A stretch of DNA of 53,429 nucleotides from Nitrospinota bacterium (GTDB lineage Bacteria > Nitrospinota > Nitrospinia > Nitrospinales > VA-1), in NCBI GenBank assembly GCA_009873655.1, contig WAIB01000001.1, forward strand, positions 66,237 to 119,665, in the 5' to 3' direction. Below the pieces are notes generated by a model. That model saw only the letters and a program-made list of their open reading frames with translations, made no database searches and was not told the DNA's origin. A program made the translations under genes and the position numbers. Of this stretch, positions 25,491 through 34,607 are shown one piece after another; within the stretch, counting starts at the first letter, position 1, and each line of letters starts with the position of its first letter.

Positions 25491-25565
25491 GGTATCTGCC
25501 TTATAAAATGGTAAAGGATAAATCCCACAAACGGCTTCTTAACCAGCTGCACCGAAGTGATTAAA

Positions 25566-25931
25566 ATGGAGAAAAGAACGATAAAGGAAATCATGTCTCC
25601 CGCATATCATGTGAATTCAGATGTAACCGTCGATAAAGCCATGAACTATATGCTATCAAAAGAAACAGGGGCCATACTCATAAAAAACGAGCAAGGAAAA
25701 TATATAGGAATTTTTACCAGGACGGACCTGATAAAACTTTTAGAAAAAGAACTCAACCCATCTACCCTTACCATTTCTTCTGTAATGTCCAGCCCCATCC
25801 AAAGCCTGGATCAAACTGAATCGCAGGATGAAGCCAGAGCGAAAATGATAAAAAATAATATTCGCCACTATGCTGTAACCGATGCGGAAAATATCATTGG
25901 CATGATATCAAATAATGACCTTAATATTTAA
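25566..25931 (+). CDS. Tandem CBS-domain protein
   Basis: A 121-residue soluble protein consisting of two CBS motifs and nothing else: IKEIMSPAYHVNSDVTVDKA ... GIFTRTDLI and ISSVMSSPIQSLDQTESQDE ... GMISNNDL. Such pairs bind adenosyl ligands (AMP, ATP, SAM) and regulate enzymes or transporters. The ATG at 25566 is preferred; a GTG three codons earlier is possible. Its TAA directly abuts the ATG of the CNT transporter, so translation is coupled. A CBS pair next to a nucleoside transporter suggests, by inference, adenosine-ligand sensing linked to nucleoside uptake. Confidence 0.9.
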   Translation: MEKRTIKEIMSPAYHVNSDVTVDKAMNYMLSKETGAILIKNEQGKYIGIFTRTDLIKLLEKELNPSTLTISSVMSSPIQSLDQTESQDEARAKMIKNNIRHYAVTDAENIIGMISNNDLNI

Positions 25932-27209
25932 ATGGAAGAATCCTCCTATCGTTTGATTTCGTTTTGCGGGTTTTTCCTGCTTTGCGGAATGGGCTGGATA
26001 ACCGGCTCTCGCGCTGAAATAAAAAAGGAAACCTTGTTGGGAAGCTTTTTCCTTGCCTGGGCCTTAGGCGCCTTGACGTTTTGGTTCTCAGGTTCAAGGG
26101 CTGCCCTGCAATGGATTAATGATACCCTTATTTCCCTCTTAAACGCCTCTTTTAAAGGCGCGGTATTTCTATTCGGACCTCTTGCTTTGGGCCCTGGTCA
26201 GACATTGCCTGATGGAACTCCATCCGTGGGATTCATTCTGGCTTTTCAGGTATTTCCTTCCGTGATTTTCTTTTCAGCATTGCTGGGAGGGTTATATTAT
26301 CTTGGGATCATGCAAAAGGTGGTTGGGCTTTTCTCAAGGGTTTTCCACCGCATCCTCTCTCTATCCGGAGCAGAGTCGCTGGCTGCTTCAGTAAACTTAT
26401 TTGTGGGCATTGAATCCGGTTTAACTGTACGACCTTATTTATCTAAAATGACCCGCTCCGAATTACTGACTCTGATGACCTGCATGATGGCTACGGTTGC
26501 CAGCACGGTAATGGGAATTTATGTGATAGCTCTCCAGAAAACTTTCCCGAATATCGCCGGCCATTTGGTTTCCGCATCATTAATATCCATCCCCTGTGCC
26601 ATATTGATCAGCAAACTGTTTTATCCGGAGTTGGATCGCCCGGAAACTTTCGGGAAACCTGCCGAAAACAGCAACGAATCTTCCGAACACAAAGGTTTAA
26701 TGCCGGCCATGGTCGAAGGGGGTACCCAGGGAGTAAAAATGGCCGCAGGAATTGCAACGGTCCTCATAATCGTATTGGGACTGGAAGCCCTGTTTGATCT
26801 TATTCTTGGTATGCTCCCGGAGTTTGATGGTCAGCCCTTTTCTGCGGTGAGATTATCAGGATGGATAACCTACCCTTTTACAATACTTCTTGGTCTGAAA
26901 CCGGAAGAATGGGAAGTGGCTTCAAAAATTCTAGGATCCAGATTCATTGAAACAGAAGTTTCGGCCTATTTCACACTCGCATCCATCCAGGCAACGGAAG
27001 CGGCTATTTCCCTTCGATCCATGACCATCATGACCTATTCCTTATGCGGCTTTGTTCATATTTCTAGTATGGGAATTTTTGTAGGGGGACTTTCGGCATT
27101 GGTCCCTTCACGCGCCAATGAGGTTTCAATAGTTGGGTTGCAGGCCTTGTGGACTTCTTTCCTGGCCACTTTGCTTACCGGCTGCATTGCCGGTTGCCTT
27201 GCAAATTAG
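25932..27209 (+). CDS. CNT-family nucleoside transporter (NupC-like)
   Basis: A 425-residue inner-membrane protein with eight to ten spans. The core motifs of concentrative nucleoside transporters are recognisable: the AASVNLFVGIESGLTVRPYL segment (normally N-FVGQTEAP), LLTLMTCMMATVASTVMG, and near the end LCGFVHISSMGIFVGGLSAL. The EAP of typical members is replaced by ESG, which may alter substrate preference. It couples to a Na+ or H+ gradient in known members. It starts immediately after the CBS gene stop and its stop codon overlaps that of the convergent solute-binding protein. Confidence 0.88.
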   Translation: MEESSYRLISFCGFFLLCGMGWITGSRAEIKKETLLGSFFLAWALGALTFWFSGSRAALQWINDTLISLLNASFKGAVFLFGPLALGPGQTLPDGTPSVGFILAFQVFPSVIFFSALLGGLYYLGIMQKVVGLFSRVFHRILSLSGAESLAASVNLFVGIESGLTVRPYLSKMTRSELLTLMTCMMATVASTVMGIYVIALQKTFPNIAGHLVSASLISIPCAILISKLFYPELDRPETFGKPAENSNESSEHKGLMPAMVEGGTQGVKMAAGIATVLIIVLGLEALFDLILGMLPEFDGQPFSAVRLSGWITYPFTILLGLKPEEWEVASKILGSRFIETEVSAYFTLASIQATEAAISLRSMTIMTYSLCGFVHISSMGIFVGGLSALVPSRANEVSIVGLQALWTSFLATLLTGCIAGCLAN

Positions 27210-28003
27210 GACTGGAGTCTGGGAACGGTTGCAAACTCTCCCAACTGCCACTTTTGGTGCAATTTATCAACCGTTCCATTTTTCAACAGGCGGGCCAGGC
27301 TCGCATCGATTCTGCTTTTAAGTTTCTTGTCCTCTTTTCTAATTACAATTCCGTAATATTCAGATGTCATTCTGGATCCCAGAAACCGGGCCTGCCCCAT
27401 AAGCTCTTTGTTTTCCTTAAAATAATAATTGACCTGAACCGAATCACCCACGACAGCATCGACACCTTTATTCGCTAAATCAATAACCGCATGGCCGAAT
27501 TTCTCAAATGTTTTTATTTTTACTCCCGGGAATTTTTGAAGTAAATAGTAGGAAGTCGTATTAATTTGCGCTCCCACCAATGCTCCCCTTTTTTCCAGAT
27601 CTTCCAATGATTCAACATTTTTTATATCATTTCGCGCCAGAACAGCCGCGCCACTTTGCAAATAAGGGATGCTGAACGCCATTCTTTTCTTTCTCTCTTC
27701 GATAATTCCAACCGAGCTTATAACCAAGTCGAATTTTTTGGTGATCAAACCCCCGAACAGCCCTCCCCACTCTACATTTACCAACTCGTACGACAGGTCT
27801 GCTTCGCGGGCCACTTCTTTAATCAAATCCACCTCAAATCCGTCCAGTTGGTTTTCGCTGTTCATAAAAGACATTGGAATAAAAGTAGCGTCGATCGCCA
27901 CCACCACCCGAGAAATCGATTCCGAATCGGAGGAAGGGCTCTGTTGGCACCCCGCTAAAAAAATGAAAAATAACAATGGAAACTTTGCAAGCCGGAGTCG
28001 CAT
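27206..28003 (-). CDS. Family-3 solute-binding lipoprotein (amino-acid ABC transporter type)
   Basis: A lipoprotein of about 265 residues with lipobox FLAGC and a type II periplasmic binding fold: VVVAIDATFIPMSFMN, LDGFEVDLIKEVAREA, WGGLFGGLITKKFDLVISSV, IIEERKKRMAFSIPYLQSG, and a C-terminal end RLLKNGTVDKLHQKWQ. These are the family-3 (polar amino acid) signatures. No ABC permease or ATPase is adjacent, so it may serve a distant transporter or act as a sensor. The ATG at 28003 fits the signal; the longer start adds 11 residues before it. Its stop overlaps that of the nucleoside transporter by three bases (27207-27208 shared region TTAG). Confidence 0.9.
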   Translation of the reverse strand: MRLRLAKFPLLFFIFLAGCQQSPSSDSESISRVVVAIDATFIPMSFMNSENQLDGFEVDLIKEVAREADLSYELVNVEWGGLFGGLITKKFDLVISSVGIIEERKKRMAFSIPYLQSGAAVLARNDIKNVESLEDLEKRGALVGAQINTTSYYLLQKFPGVKIKTFEKFGHAVIDLANKGVDAVVGDSVQVNYYFKENKELMGQARFLGSRMTSEYYGIVIRKEDKKLKSRIDASLARLLKNGTVDKLHQKWQLGEFATVPRLQS

Positions 28004-28219
28004 GGTATAAACTCTGAGTAGTTGTAAACGTAGCAATGAATAAAATAATCTTAATTTAGAAATCAGTTAAAAAGTGTATTTGAATTAAGATAAAACTGCA
28101 TTAAAAATACGCTTTCTTTAACCGGATTTGCTCATTTTATAAAATTAAAACAAGAAACCTGCTCCCTAAAGCACTTTTTTCTTCCAAAAAATCAATCAAC
28201 CCTAGAGAAAATAATAAAG

Positions 28220-30715
28220 ATGGAAAAAAACCATGACTGGGCAGATCAAACCAGTGTCGAGGCTTTAAAAAAATCTTTCGAGTTCCACCTGAAATACTCA
28301 CTTGCCGATGACCATTTGTCCGCAACCAAAAGGGACCTGTATAACAGCCTTGCCTTGTCAGTCCGGGATCGCCTGATCAAAAAATGGCTCCAATGCCAAC
28401 ATTCTTATTATGAAAATGACGCTAAAAGGGTTTATTACCTTTCAATGGAATTTCTGGTCGGCCGTTTATTGAATAACAGCTTGATCAACCTCGGGTTTTA
28501 CGATGAATTTTGCCAGGCATTGAAAGAACTTGGGTATGACATGGGTGAGCTTGAAGAAATGGAAATCGAAGCGGGCCTTGGCAATGGGGGGCTGGGTCGA
28601 CTGGCATCCTGCTTTATGGAATCGCTGGCAACCTTAGGTGTTCCCGTTTGGGGATATGGGATTCGCTACGAATTCGGTATTTTTTTTCAAAAAATAATAA
28701 ACGGATTCCAAGTAGAAACGGCTGACAACTGGCTTCGAAGCGGCAGTCCCTGGGAAATTCCCCGTCCTCGATTCCTCTATCCCGTCCACTTTGAGGGACG
28801 TGTAGAAACATCTCTAAATCAAAAAGGGGAACCCGAATACAAGTGGGTGGACACTTCACGGGTTGTTGCAATGCCCTTTGATATCCCGGTCCCCGGCTAT
28901 AAAAATCAGACCGTAAACAATTTGCGATTGTGGGGAGCTCGTTCTGATCTTGAGTTGGACCTGAAATTATTCAACAAAGGCGATTATTTCGAAGCAATGA
29001 GAGACAAACATAATACTGAAATAATCTCCAAAGTCCTCTATCCCAGCGATGCCAACAGGAACGGGAAAAAATTGAGGCTAAAACAGGAGTACTTTTTTGT
29101 TTCGGCTTCTTTACAAGACATCATCAGGCGATTTAAAAAAGCGCATTCCGACTTTTCTCTTTTCCCGGAAAAGGTAGCTATCCAAATGAACGACACCCAC
29201 CCTGCCCTGGCCGTGGCGGATTTAATGCGTATCCTCATTGACGAAGAAAGACTGTCCTGGGGCCAGGCATGGGATATAACCGTAAAAACCTTTGGGTTTA
29301 CCAACCATACAATTCTTCCCGAAGCATTGGAAAAATGGCCTCTGGATTTAATGGAAGAGTTACTGCCGCGACATTTGCAAATCATCTTCAAGATCAACGA
29401 CCATCTTTTGAAAGAAGTCCGTGAAAAATTTCCGGATGATATAGAACGAATCAGGCGAATGTCGCTGGTTGAAGAAGGTTTTTCCAAATCCCTTCGGATG
29501 GCGCATTTGGCTATTGTGGGCAGTCACTCGTTAAATGGGGTTGCTGAAATCCATTCAGATATTCTCAAGAAGGATGTTTTCAAAGATTTTTATGATATTT
29601 ATCCAGAGCGTTTCAACAATAAGACCAATGGTATTACTCAGAGAAGATGGCTTAAGGCCTGTAATCCCGGCCTATCTATTTTGATAAATAAAACCATTGG
29701 AGACGGATGGGTCAAGGACCTTACGGAACTCCAATCCCTGAAACAAAAAAAGGACGACCCGGGATTCCGTAATAAATGGCGCCTGGTCAAACGCGAAAAC
29801 AAACAAAAATTAGCCAAATTAATTCAAGATCGAGTCGGCATTACAGTTAATCAGGAATCCATTTTTGATGTCCATATTAAGCGGTTTCATGAATACAAAA
29901 GGCAACTTTTAAATATTCTGCATTGCATCATCCTTCGAAACCGACTCATAAAAAACCCGGAAAGCGTCACCGGTTCATACACGAAAATTTTCGCAGGGAA
30001 AGCGGCCCCGGGTTATGCCATGGCAAAACTGATCATCAAGCTGGCCAATGCCATCGGCGAAAAAGTCAATTATGACCCTGAAATAGGTGACAGACTGAAA
30101 ATAGTTTTTATCCCCAATTATTCCGTCAGCGTGGCTGAGGTCATTATTCCCGGTTCGGATTTGTCAGAACAAATTTCAACCGCCGGCATGGAGGCATCAG
30201 GAACTGGAAACATGAAGCTCGCCTTAAACGGGGCTTTAACCATTGGAACATTGGATGGAGCAAATGTAGAAATTTTAAGGGAAGTTGGCGAAGAAAATAT
30301 TTTTATTTTCGGCCTCACCGCAGAAGAGGTGAAGAAGAAAAAGCAGGAAAATTTTGATCCAAGGGATATTTACCTGAACAATAAGGAGATTAAAGAAGCG
30401 GTCGATCAGATCGGAAATGGTTTTTTCTCCTCCGAATCCCCGGAGTTATTTCAACCCATTACCGATTACTTTTTTATACAGAATGACCCTTATATGGTTC
30501 TTGCTGATTTAGAATCCTACATTCAAAGTCACGAAAAAGCCGCGAAAGAATTTCAGGATGCAGATTCCTGGACTGAAAAGTCTATATTGAATACTGCAAA
30601 TATGGGTTTCTTCTCAAGCGATCGATCTGTTGCAGAATATTCAAAAGATGTTTGGGGAATTGATCCTGCAAATCCCTTATCCAGCACGACCCGACTCGTC
30701 AACCAGGAAAGCTAG
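28220..30715 (+). CDS. glgP: Glycogen/alpha-glucan phosphorylase
   Basis: Releases glucose-1-phosphate from the non-reducing ends of glycogen using phosphate. At 831 residues it has normal length. Visible signatures: YYLSMEFLVGRLLNN and the LGNGGLGRLASCFMESLA block near the N-terminus, MNDTHPALAVADLMRIL, FHEYKRQLLNIL, and EASGTGNMKLALNGALTIGT, where the Lys carries pyridoxal phosphate. It stands divergent from a transport protein gene and converges on malQ with a 39-base overlap of the 3' ends. It forms the breakdown arm of the glycogen module with malQ and glgB. Confidence 0.98.
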   Translation: MEKNHDWADQTSVEALKKSFEFHLKYSLADDHLSATKRDLYNSLALSVRDRLIKKWLQCQHSYYENDAKRVYYLSMEFLVGRLLNNSLINLGFYDEFCQALKELGYDMGELEEMEIEAGLGNGGLGRLASCFMESLATLGVPVWGYGIRYEFGIFFQKIINGFQVETADNWLRSGSPWEIPRPRFLYPVHFEGRVETSLNQKGEPEYKWVDTSRVVAMPFDIPVPGYKNQTVNNLRLWGARSDLELDLKLFNKGDYFEAMRDKHNTEIISKVLYPSDANRNGKKLRLKQEYFFVSASLQDIIRRFKKAHSDFSLFPEKVAIQMNDTHPALAVADLMRILIDEERLSWGQAWDITVKTFGFTNHTILPEALEKWPLDLMEELLPRHLQIIFKINDHLLKEVREKFPDDIERIRRMSLVEEGFSKSLRMAHLAIVGSHSLNGVAEIHSDILKKDVFKDFYDIYPERFNNKTNGITQRRWLKACNPGLSILINKTIGDGWVKDLTELQSLKQKKDDPGFRNKWRLVKRENKQKLAKLIQDRVGITVNQESIFDVHIKRFHEYKRQLLNILHCIILRNRLIKNPESVTGSYTKIFAGKAAPGYAMAKLIIKLANAIGEKVNYDPEIGDRLKIVFIPNYSVSVAEVIIPGSDLSEQISTAGMEASGTGNMKLALNGALTIGTLDGANVEILREVGEENIFIFGLTAEEVKKKKQENFDPRDIYLNNKEIKEAVDQIGNGFFSSESPELFQPITDYFFIQNDPYMVLADLESYIQSHEKAAKEFQDADSWTEKSILNTANMGFFSSDRSVAEYSKDVWGIDPANPLSSTTRLVNQES

Positions 30716-32167
30716 ATTCTGGGCAACCTCTGAAGTCAAACCGGAGGCAGGCATACGCCACTGCCAGTTAGATTCTTTAGTCCCGGGAAAATTAAAACGG
30801 GCAGATCCATCCAACCCTAGAATATCCTGCATGGGTAGAATGGCGTATTGAGCGGGCGACATTAAAGCCAGACGAATCATCTCCCCTGATATTTCATCTG
30901 CAGAAACCTCTTTTCCCAGGTACTCAAAGAAATTTGACCTTTCCCGGGAATTCATATCGTTTTCAAACCACCCTCTTGCCGTATTGCAATCATGGGTTCC
31001 GGTATAAACCACACAATTTTCATTGAAATTATGAGGGAGGTAAGGATGGGTCTTTAAATCAGAGTCAAAGGCAAAAACCAGTATTTTCATTCCGGGGAAT
31101 CCACAATGAGTCATTAACTCGCGGACTTCCTCCGTAATCAAACCCAGATCTTCAGCAACGATAAAAGCACCTGGAAACTCATTCAACACCTGGGTAAAAA
31201 ATTCCCTTCCCGGTACCGAATGCCAGCTCCCATTTTCAGCTGTCTCATCACCTGCGGGAACCTCCCAGGCCGCAATGAAACCCCGGAAATGGTCGATCCG
31301 CATGATATCCATCATACCCATGCCGAACTTCAAACGCTGCATCCACCATTTATAAGAATCTTTTCTTAAAACATCCCAATCATAAACCGGGTTTCCCCAT
31401 AACTGTCCGGTTTCACTAAAATAATCAGGGGGGACCCCTGCAACCACACCAGGGTTTCCATTGGTGTCCAGCTTAAAAATTTCAGGGTTGGCCCAGACAT
31501 CGGAACTGTCGTGAGTGACATAAATAGGCAGATCTCCAAATATTTTGATTCCCTGATCAAGGCAGAAGTTTTTTAAACCCTTCCATTGTTCAAAAAAAAT
31601 GAATTGCGAAAACTTTTCAAAATCAATGGACCTCTGTAATTTACCCTTAAGATCACCCAAGGGGCCTGGCTCCCTCTTCCGGATTCCCAGAGGCCAATCA
31701 ACCCAAACGGAACCACCATAAAACTCTTTCAGGGCAATAAAAAATGAATAGTCTTCCAACCAGAAACTATTTTCATTGCAAAAACTTTCGTAAGCTTCAT
31801 TTAAATTTTCGATACGATTAAAAGCAATTTCCAGGTACCGGCGCTTCAACTTTCCAACTTCTCCATATTCAACCATTTTATTTGATAACACGGGAGGCGA
31901 TTCGATATCGGATGCCTGCAGCCATCCGTCCTCCACCATCTTTTCAGGACTGATCAACAATGAGTTCCCCGCAAAAGCGGAGGGACTGAAATAAGGGGAG
32001 TCACCCACAGTGGTGGGGTTCACAGGAAGAACCTGCCAGATTTTTTGTCCAGCCTGTTTTAGAAACTCAACAAATCTATAAGCATCGGGACCCATATCTC
32101 CTATTCCAAATCGGGAAGGCAGACATGTAATATGCAAAAGTATTCCACTTTGTCTTTGGTTTTTCAT
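30677..32167 (-). CDS. malQ: 4-alpha-glucanotransferase (GH77)
   Basis: Amylomaltase that moves alpha-1,4-glucan segments between chains. The 496-residue protein shows GILLHITCLPSRFGIGDMG, the IFGDLPIYVTHDSSDVWANP segment, MRIDHFRGF (nucleophile Asp region), FIVAEDLGLITEEV (acid/base Glu) and NCVVYTGTHDCNTARGW. This is the short GH77 type without the N-terminal starch-binding modules. It follows the GH57 gene by 19 bases on the minus strand; its 3' end overlaps that of glgP by 39 bases, an unusual antisense overlap of two enzymes in one pathway. Confidence 0.98.
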   Translation of the reverse strand: MKNQRQSGILLHITCLPSRFGIGDMGPDAYRFVEFLKQAGQKIWQVLPVNPTTVGDSPYFSPSAFAGNSLLISPEKMVEDGWLQASDIESPPVLSNKMVEYGEVGKLKRRYLEIAFNRIENLNEAYESFCNENSFWLEDYSFFIALKEFYGGSVWVDWPLGIRKREPGPLGDLKGKLQRSIDFEKFSQFIFFEQWKGLKNFCLDQGIKIFGDLPIYVTHDSSDVWANPEIFKLDTNGNPGVVAGVPPDYFSETGQLWGNPVYDWDVLRKDSYKWWMQRLKFGMGMMDIMRIDHFRGFIAAWEVPAGDETAENGSWHSVPGREFFTQVLNEFPGAFIVAEDLGLITEEVRELMTHCGFPGMKILVFAFDSDLKTHPYLPHNFNENCVVYTGTHDCNTARGWFENDMNSRERSNFFEYLGKEVSADEISGEMIRLALMSPAQYAILPMQDILGLDGSARFNFPGTKESNWQWRMPASGLTSEVAQNLAFLVDESGRAG

Positions 32168-32186
32168 TTTTTAAGGCAGGAAAACT

Positions 32187-34607
32187 TCAACAGGACGCTT
32201 CGGGACTAATATTCAAATAATTTAATGTCTTTTCCATCTCCTCAACCCAATCGCCTGCATTCTTATCCCCCTCCAGTTTGTTATTCTGCATTTCCTGAAA
32301 AAGGGAATTAATAATATCGAACATTTCATTTTGCGCGGTCCACAAATTTACTTTCATGGGAAGGGTATCTAACAAACCCAATAGAAAATTCAAACTGTGG
32401 AGATTTTCGATATTACGAGGAGATTTCTTTATCCTGATTATGGCTTGATTTATTTTCTCATGATAAACAGATTTGAACTCCAGGTTATCCAGAGACTGCC
32501 CGTCAGAAAATTTTAACATGTGCTGGATCTGCTTTCGAGAATTACCCGGGGAGTCTAATATCTCTTTCCACTGTTCAAACAATAAAAGTCTGGACAAGCT
32601 CAATGCATTTGAAGGGAGCGGGGTATCCATTCTGTTATGAAGCAGCAAAAATTTTTTCTGGCTGGAAAGCAATTTTCTGTTCAGGCCATCGTTTTCCGAC
32701 CAAAAGCTACCACCGATATCATCCGCAAGTTTGTCAAAGAAATTATGAAAGACGGCACGACCAGGGTAATTAGGCTGACCCAGGGTTTCTTTAAGTGAAT
32801 CCCGAGTTTTTTCATATCCCTCCCTGCGAAACAGGTTTGAAATTCTATCCTGAACCTCTTTAACATTAGTTAAAGAAGAAGTAACAAAAATCTTAAAATC
32901 GCCATCTCCTTCGTGAAGCGCAAAAAAGGCCATGGAAATTTTTTCCATGAAAATACTCTTTATCACATCGCCTCTTCCATAATACAATTCTGATTTCCCG
33001 AGACTGATTTTTTCCGCCCTGATATTTTCAACCTCACATGACCCCACTGAAACGGCAGTCTCATCTCTACCCAACAAATAGGCCAGCAATCCGCAGGAAA
33101 AAATATGGTTGACTGAAACCCGGTTGGATTCCACCATTTTCTTATAAATAAAATTGCCGTTTTTCCATTTTGGGATATTGCTTTTGGCTTGTCCTAAATT
33201 TTCGACAAAGGGTCCTTCCAGGCTGGTCTCATCCAATTGCGAAAACAACTCCAGTGCGAAGGAGGCATACCGAAGAACCTGCTCTGTTTCAATTCCGGAA
33301 ATATCATTAAAAAACCATCCACAGCTGGTGTACATGAGCATCGCGTGCCGCTGAATTTCCATCCATTTCAGCACATTGATTTTTTGCTCTTCGTTCAGGT
33401 CCGTTACCCCATGATTTTCAAAAAATTTTTTAAAATCTCTGTTCGATTGAAGCAAATGGATATAATCATTCCTCGCTGACCAGGGATCCTTTAATAAAGG
33501 ATCCAGGTATTTCTGAAATTTTTCGTTAAAACAATCACGCAAACCATCAAGAGAATCTCTCAAGGGTTTTCTCCAGGCTTGTGACCAGTCCTCCTGTCCC
33601 CCCGTATGGCAACCACAATCGCTCCGCCAACGCTCGATACCGTGAGCACAACTCCAGGAAGTGTTTTCTATAATCTCCACTTCCCATGCAGTTGGATGGT
33701 CCACCAGAAATTTTGAATAATTAGTTAAAGAATAAGATTCATGGTTCTGCAACCGGTCCAGCACATAAGCCAGAGTCATTTCACCGAATTTGTGATGGTG
33801 GCCATAGCTTTCCCCGTCGGTTGCGGCATGAACCAATTCCGGCTTTCCCGTATCTGTCGAAAACCGGGATGTCAGGCTATTAAAAAACCGGTCTCCATTA
33901 CTTAGAAGGTTTTCAAATGCCACTTGATGGGATACATTTTTATCGTAAAAAAACACGCTGAACTCACGGCCTGAAGGAAGCTGTATTTTATAGGGTCTTG
34001 TTGTATCCAACGAATCTTCTGTTACAGAAACCCAACTTGAGTTTTCACCGCTTCTTATCTTCTTTGCCTGACTGGGGGCAAGGATGGTAAAACGAACTCC
34101 CTCCCCTGCCAGCAGATCCAGGGTTTCAATATCCACGGCAGCCTCTGGCAACCATACGCCCACTGGGTTCCTTTTAAACCGGAGCTTAAAATCTTCGATT
34201 CCCCAGATAATTTGAGTCAATTTATCAGCCGAATTGGCAAGAGGCATGATCATGTGGTTATAAGGTTGCGCCAAAGCAGAACCATGTCCTTCAAACAACC
34301 TCTGGCTTTCCTTGTCTGCTTCCAATATGGCCTGATAGGTTTCCGGGGATTGGGATTCCAGCCAGCTCAACAGAGTTGGACCGAAATTAAAACTCATCCT
34401 GGAATAATTATTTATTATTTTTTTAATTCGCGAATCTTTATCGAGAATCCGTGCGCTTGCGTTGGGGGAATAACATTCTTCGGTGACTCTTTTATTCCAA
34501 TTCTTATAAGGTTCCGCGGATTCCTGGATCTCAATTTCCTGCGTCCAGGGGTTTTCCCGAGGGGGTTGATAAAAATGGGCGTGGATACAGATATATTTAT
34601 TCAGCAT
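32187..34607 (-). CDS. GH57 glycoside hydrolase with DUF3536 domain
   Basis: An 806-residue cytoplasmic enzyme of the GH57/COG1449 group. The N-terminal GH57 barrel starts YICIHAHFYQPPRENPW; the nucleophile Glu is in VGVWLPEAAVDIET and the acid Asp in HAATDGESYGHHHKFGE. After the first 330 residues comes the DUF3536 part, including WSCAHGIERWRSDCGC. Members are annotated as alpha-amylase/alpha-glucanotransferase-like and usually sit in glycogen clusters; exact activity is not established. Its ATG shares one base with the glgB stop codon (TGATG), so it is coupled to glgB and precedes malQ. Confidence 0.9.
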   Translation of the reverse strand: MLNKYICIHAHFYQPPRENPWTQEIEIQESAEPYKNWNKRVTEECYSPNASARILDKDSRIKKIINNYSRMSFNFGPTLLSWLESQSPETYQAILEADKESQRLFEGHGSALAQPYNHMIMPLANSADKLTQIIWGIEDFKLRFKRNPVGVWLPEAAVDIETLDLLAGEGVRFTILAPSQAKKIRSGENSSWVSVTEDSLDTTRPYKIQLPSGREFSVFFYDKNVSHQVAFENLLSNGDRFFNSLTSRFSTDTGKPELVHAATDGESYGHHHKFGEMTLAYVLDRLQNHESYSLTNYSKFLVDHPTAWEVEIIENTSWSCAHGIERWRSDCGCHTGGQEDWSQAWRKPLRDSLDGLRDCFNEKFQKYLDPLLKDPWSARNDYIHLLQSNRDFKKFFENHGVTDLNEEQKINVLKWMEIQRHAMLMYTSCGWFFNDISGIETEQVLRYASFALELFSQLDETSLEGPFVENLGQAKSNIPKWKNGNFIYKKMVESNRVSVNHIFSCGLLAYLLGRDETAVSVGSCEVENIRAEKISLGKSELYYGRGDVIKSIFMEKISMAFFALHEGDGDFKIFVTSSLTNVKEVQDRISNLFRREGYEKTRDSLKETLGQPNYPGRAVFHNFFDKLADDIGGSFWSENDGLNRKLLSSQKKFLLLHNRMDTPLPSNALSLSRLLLFEQWKEILDSPGNSRKQIQHMLKFSDGQSLDNLEFKSVYHEKINQAIIRIKKSPRNIENLHSLNFLLGLLDTLPMKVNLWTAQNEMFDIINSLFQEMQNNKLEGDKNAGDWVEEMEKTLNYLNISPEASC

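Noticed and set aside
25508-25564. Eighteen-codon frame MVKDKSHKR just before the CBS gene as a leader peptide
   Set aside because: No convincing SD and no regulatory codon run; it may only be chance overlap.
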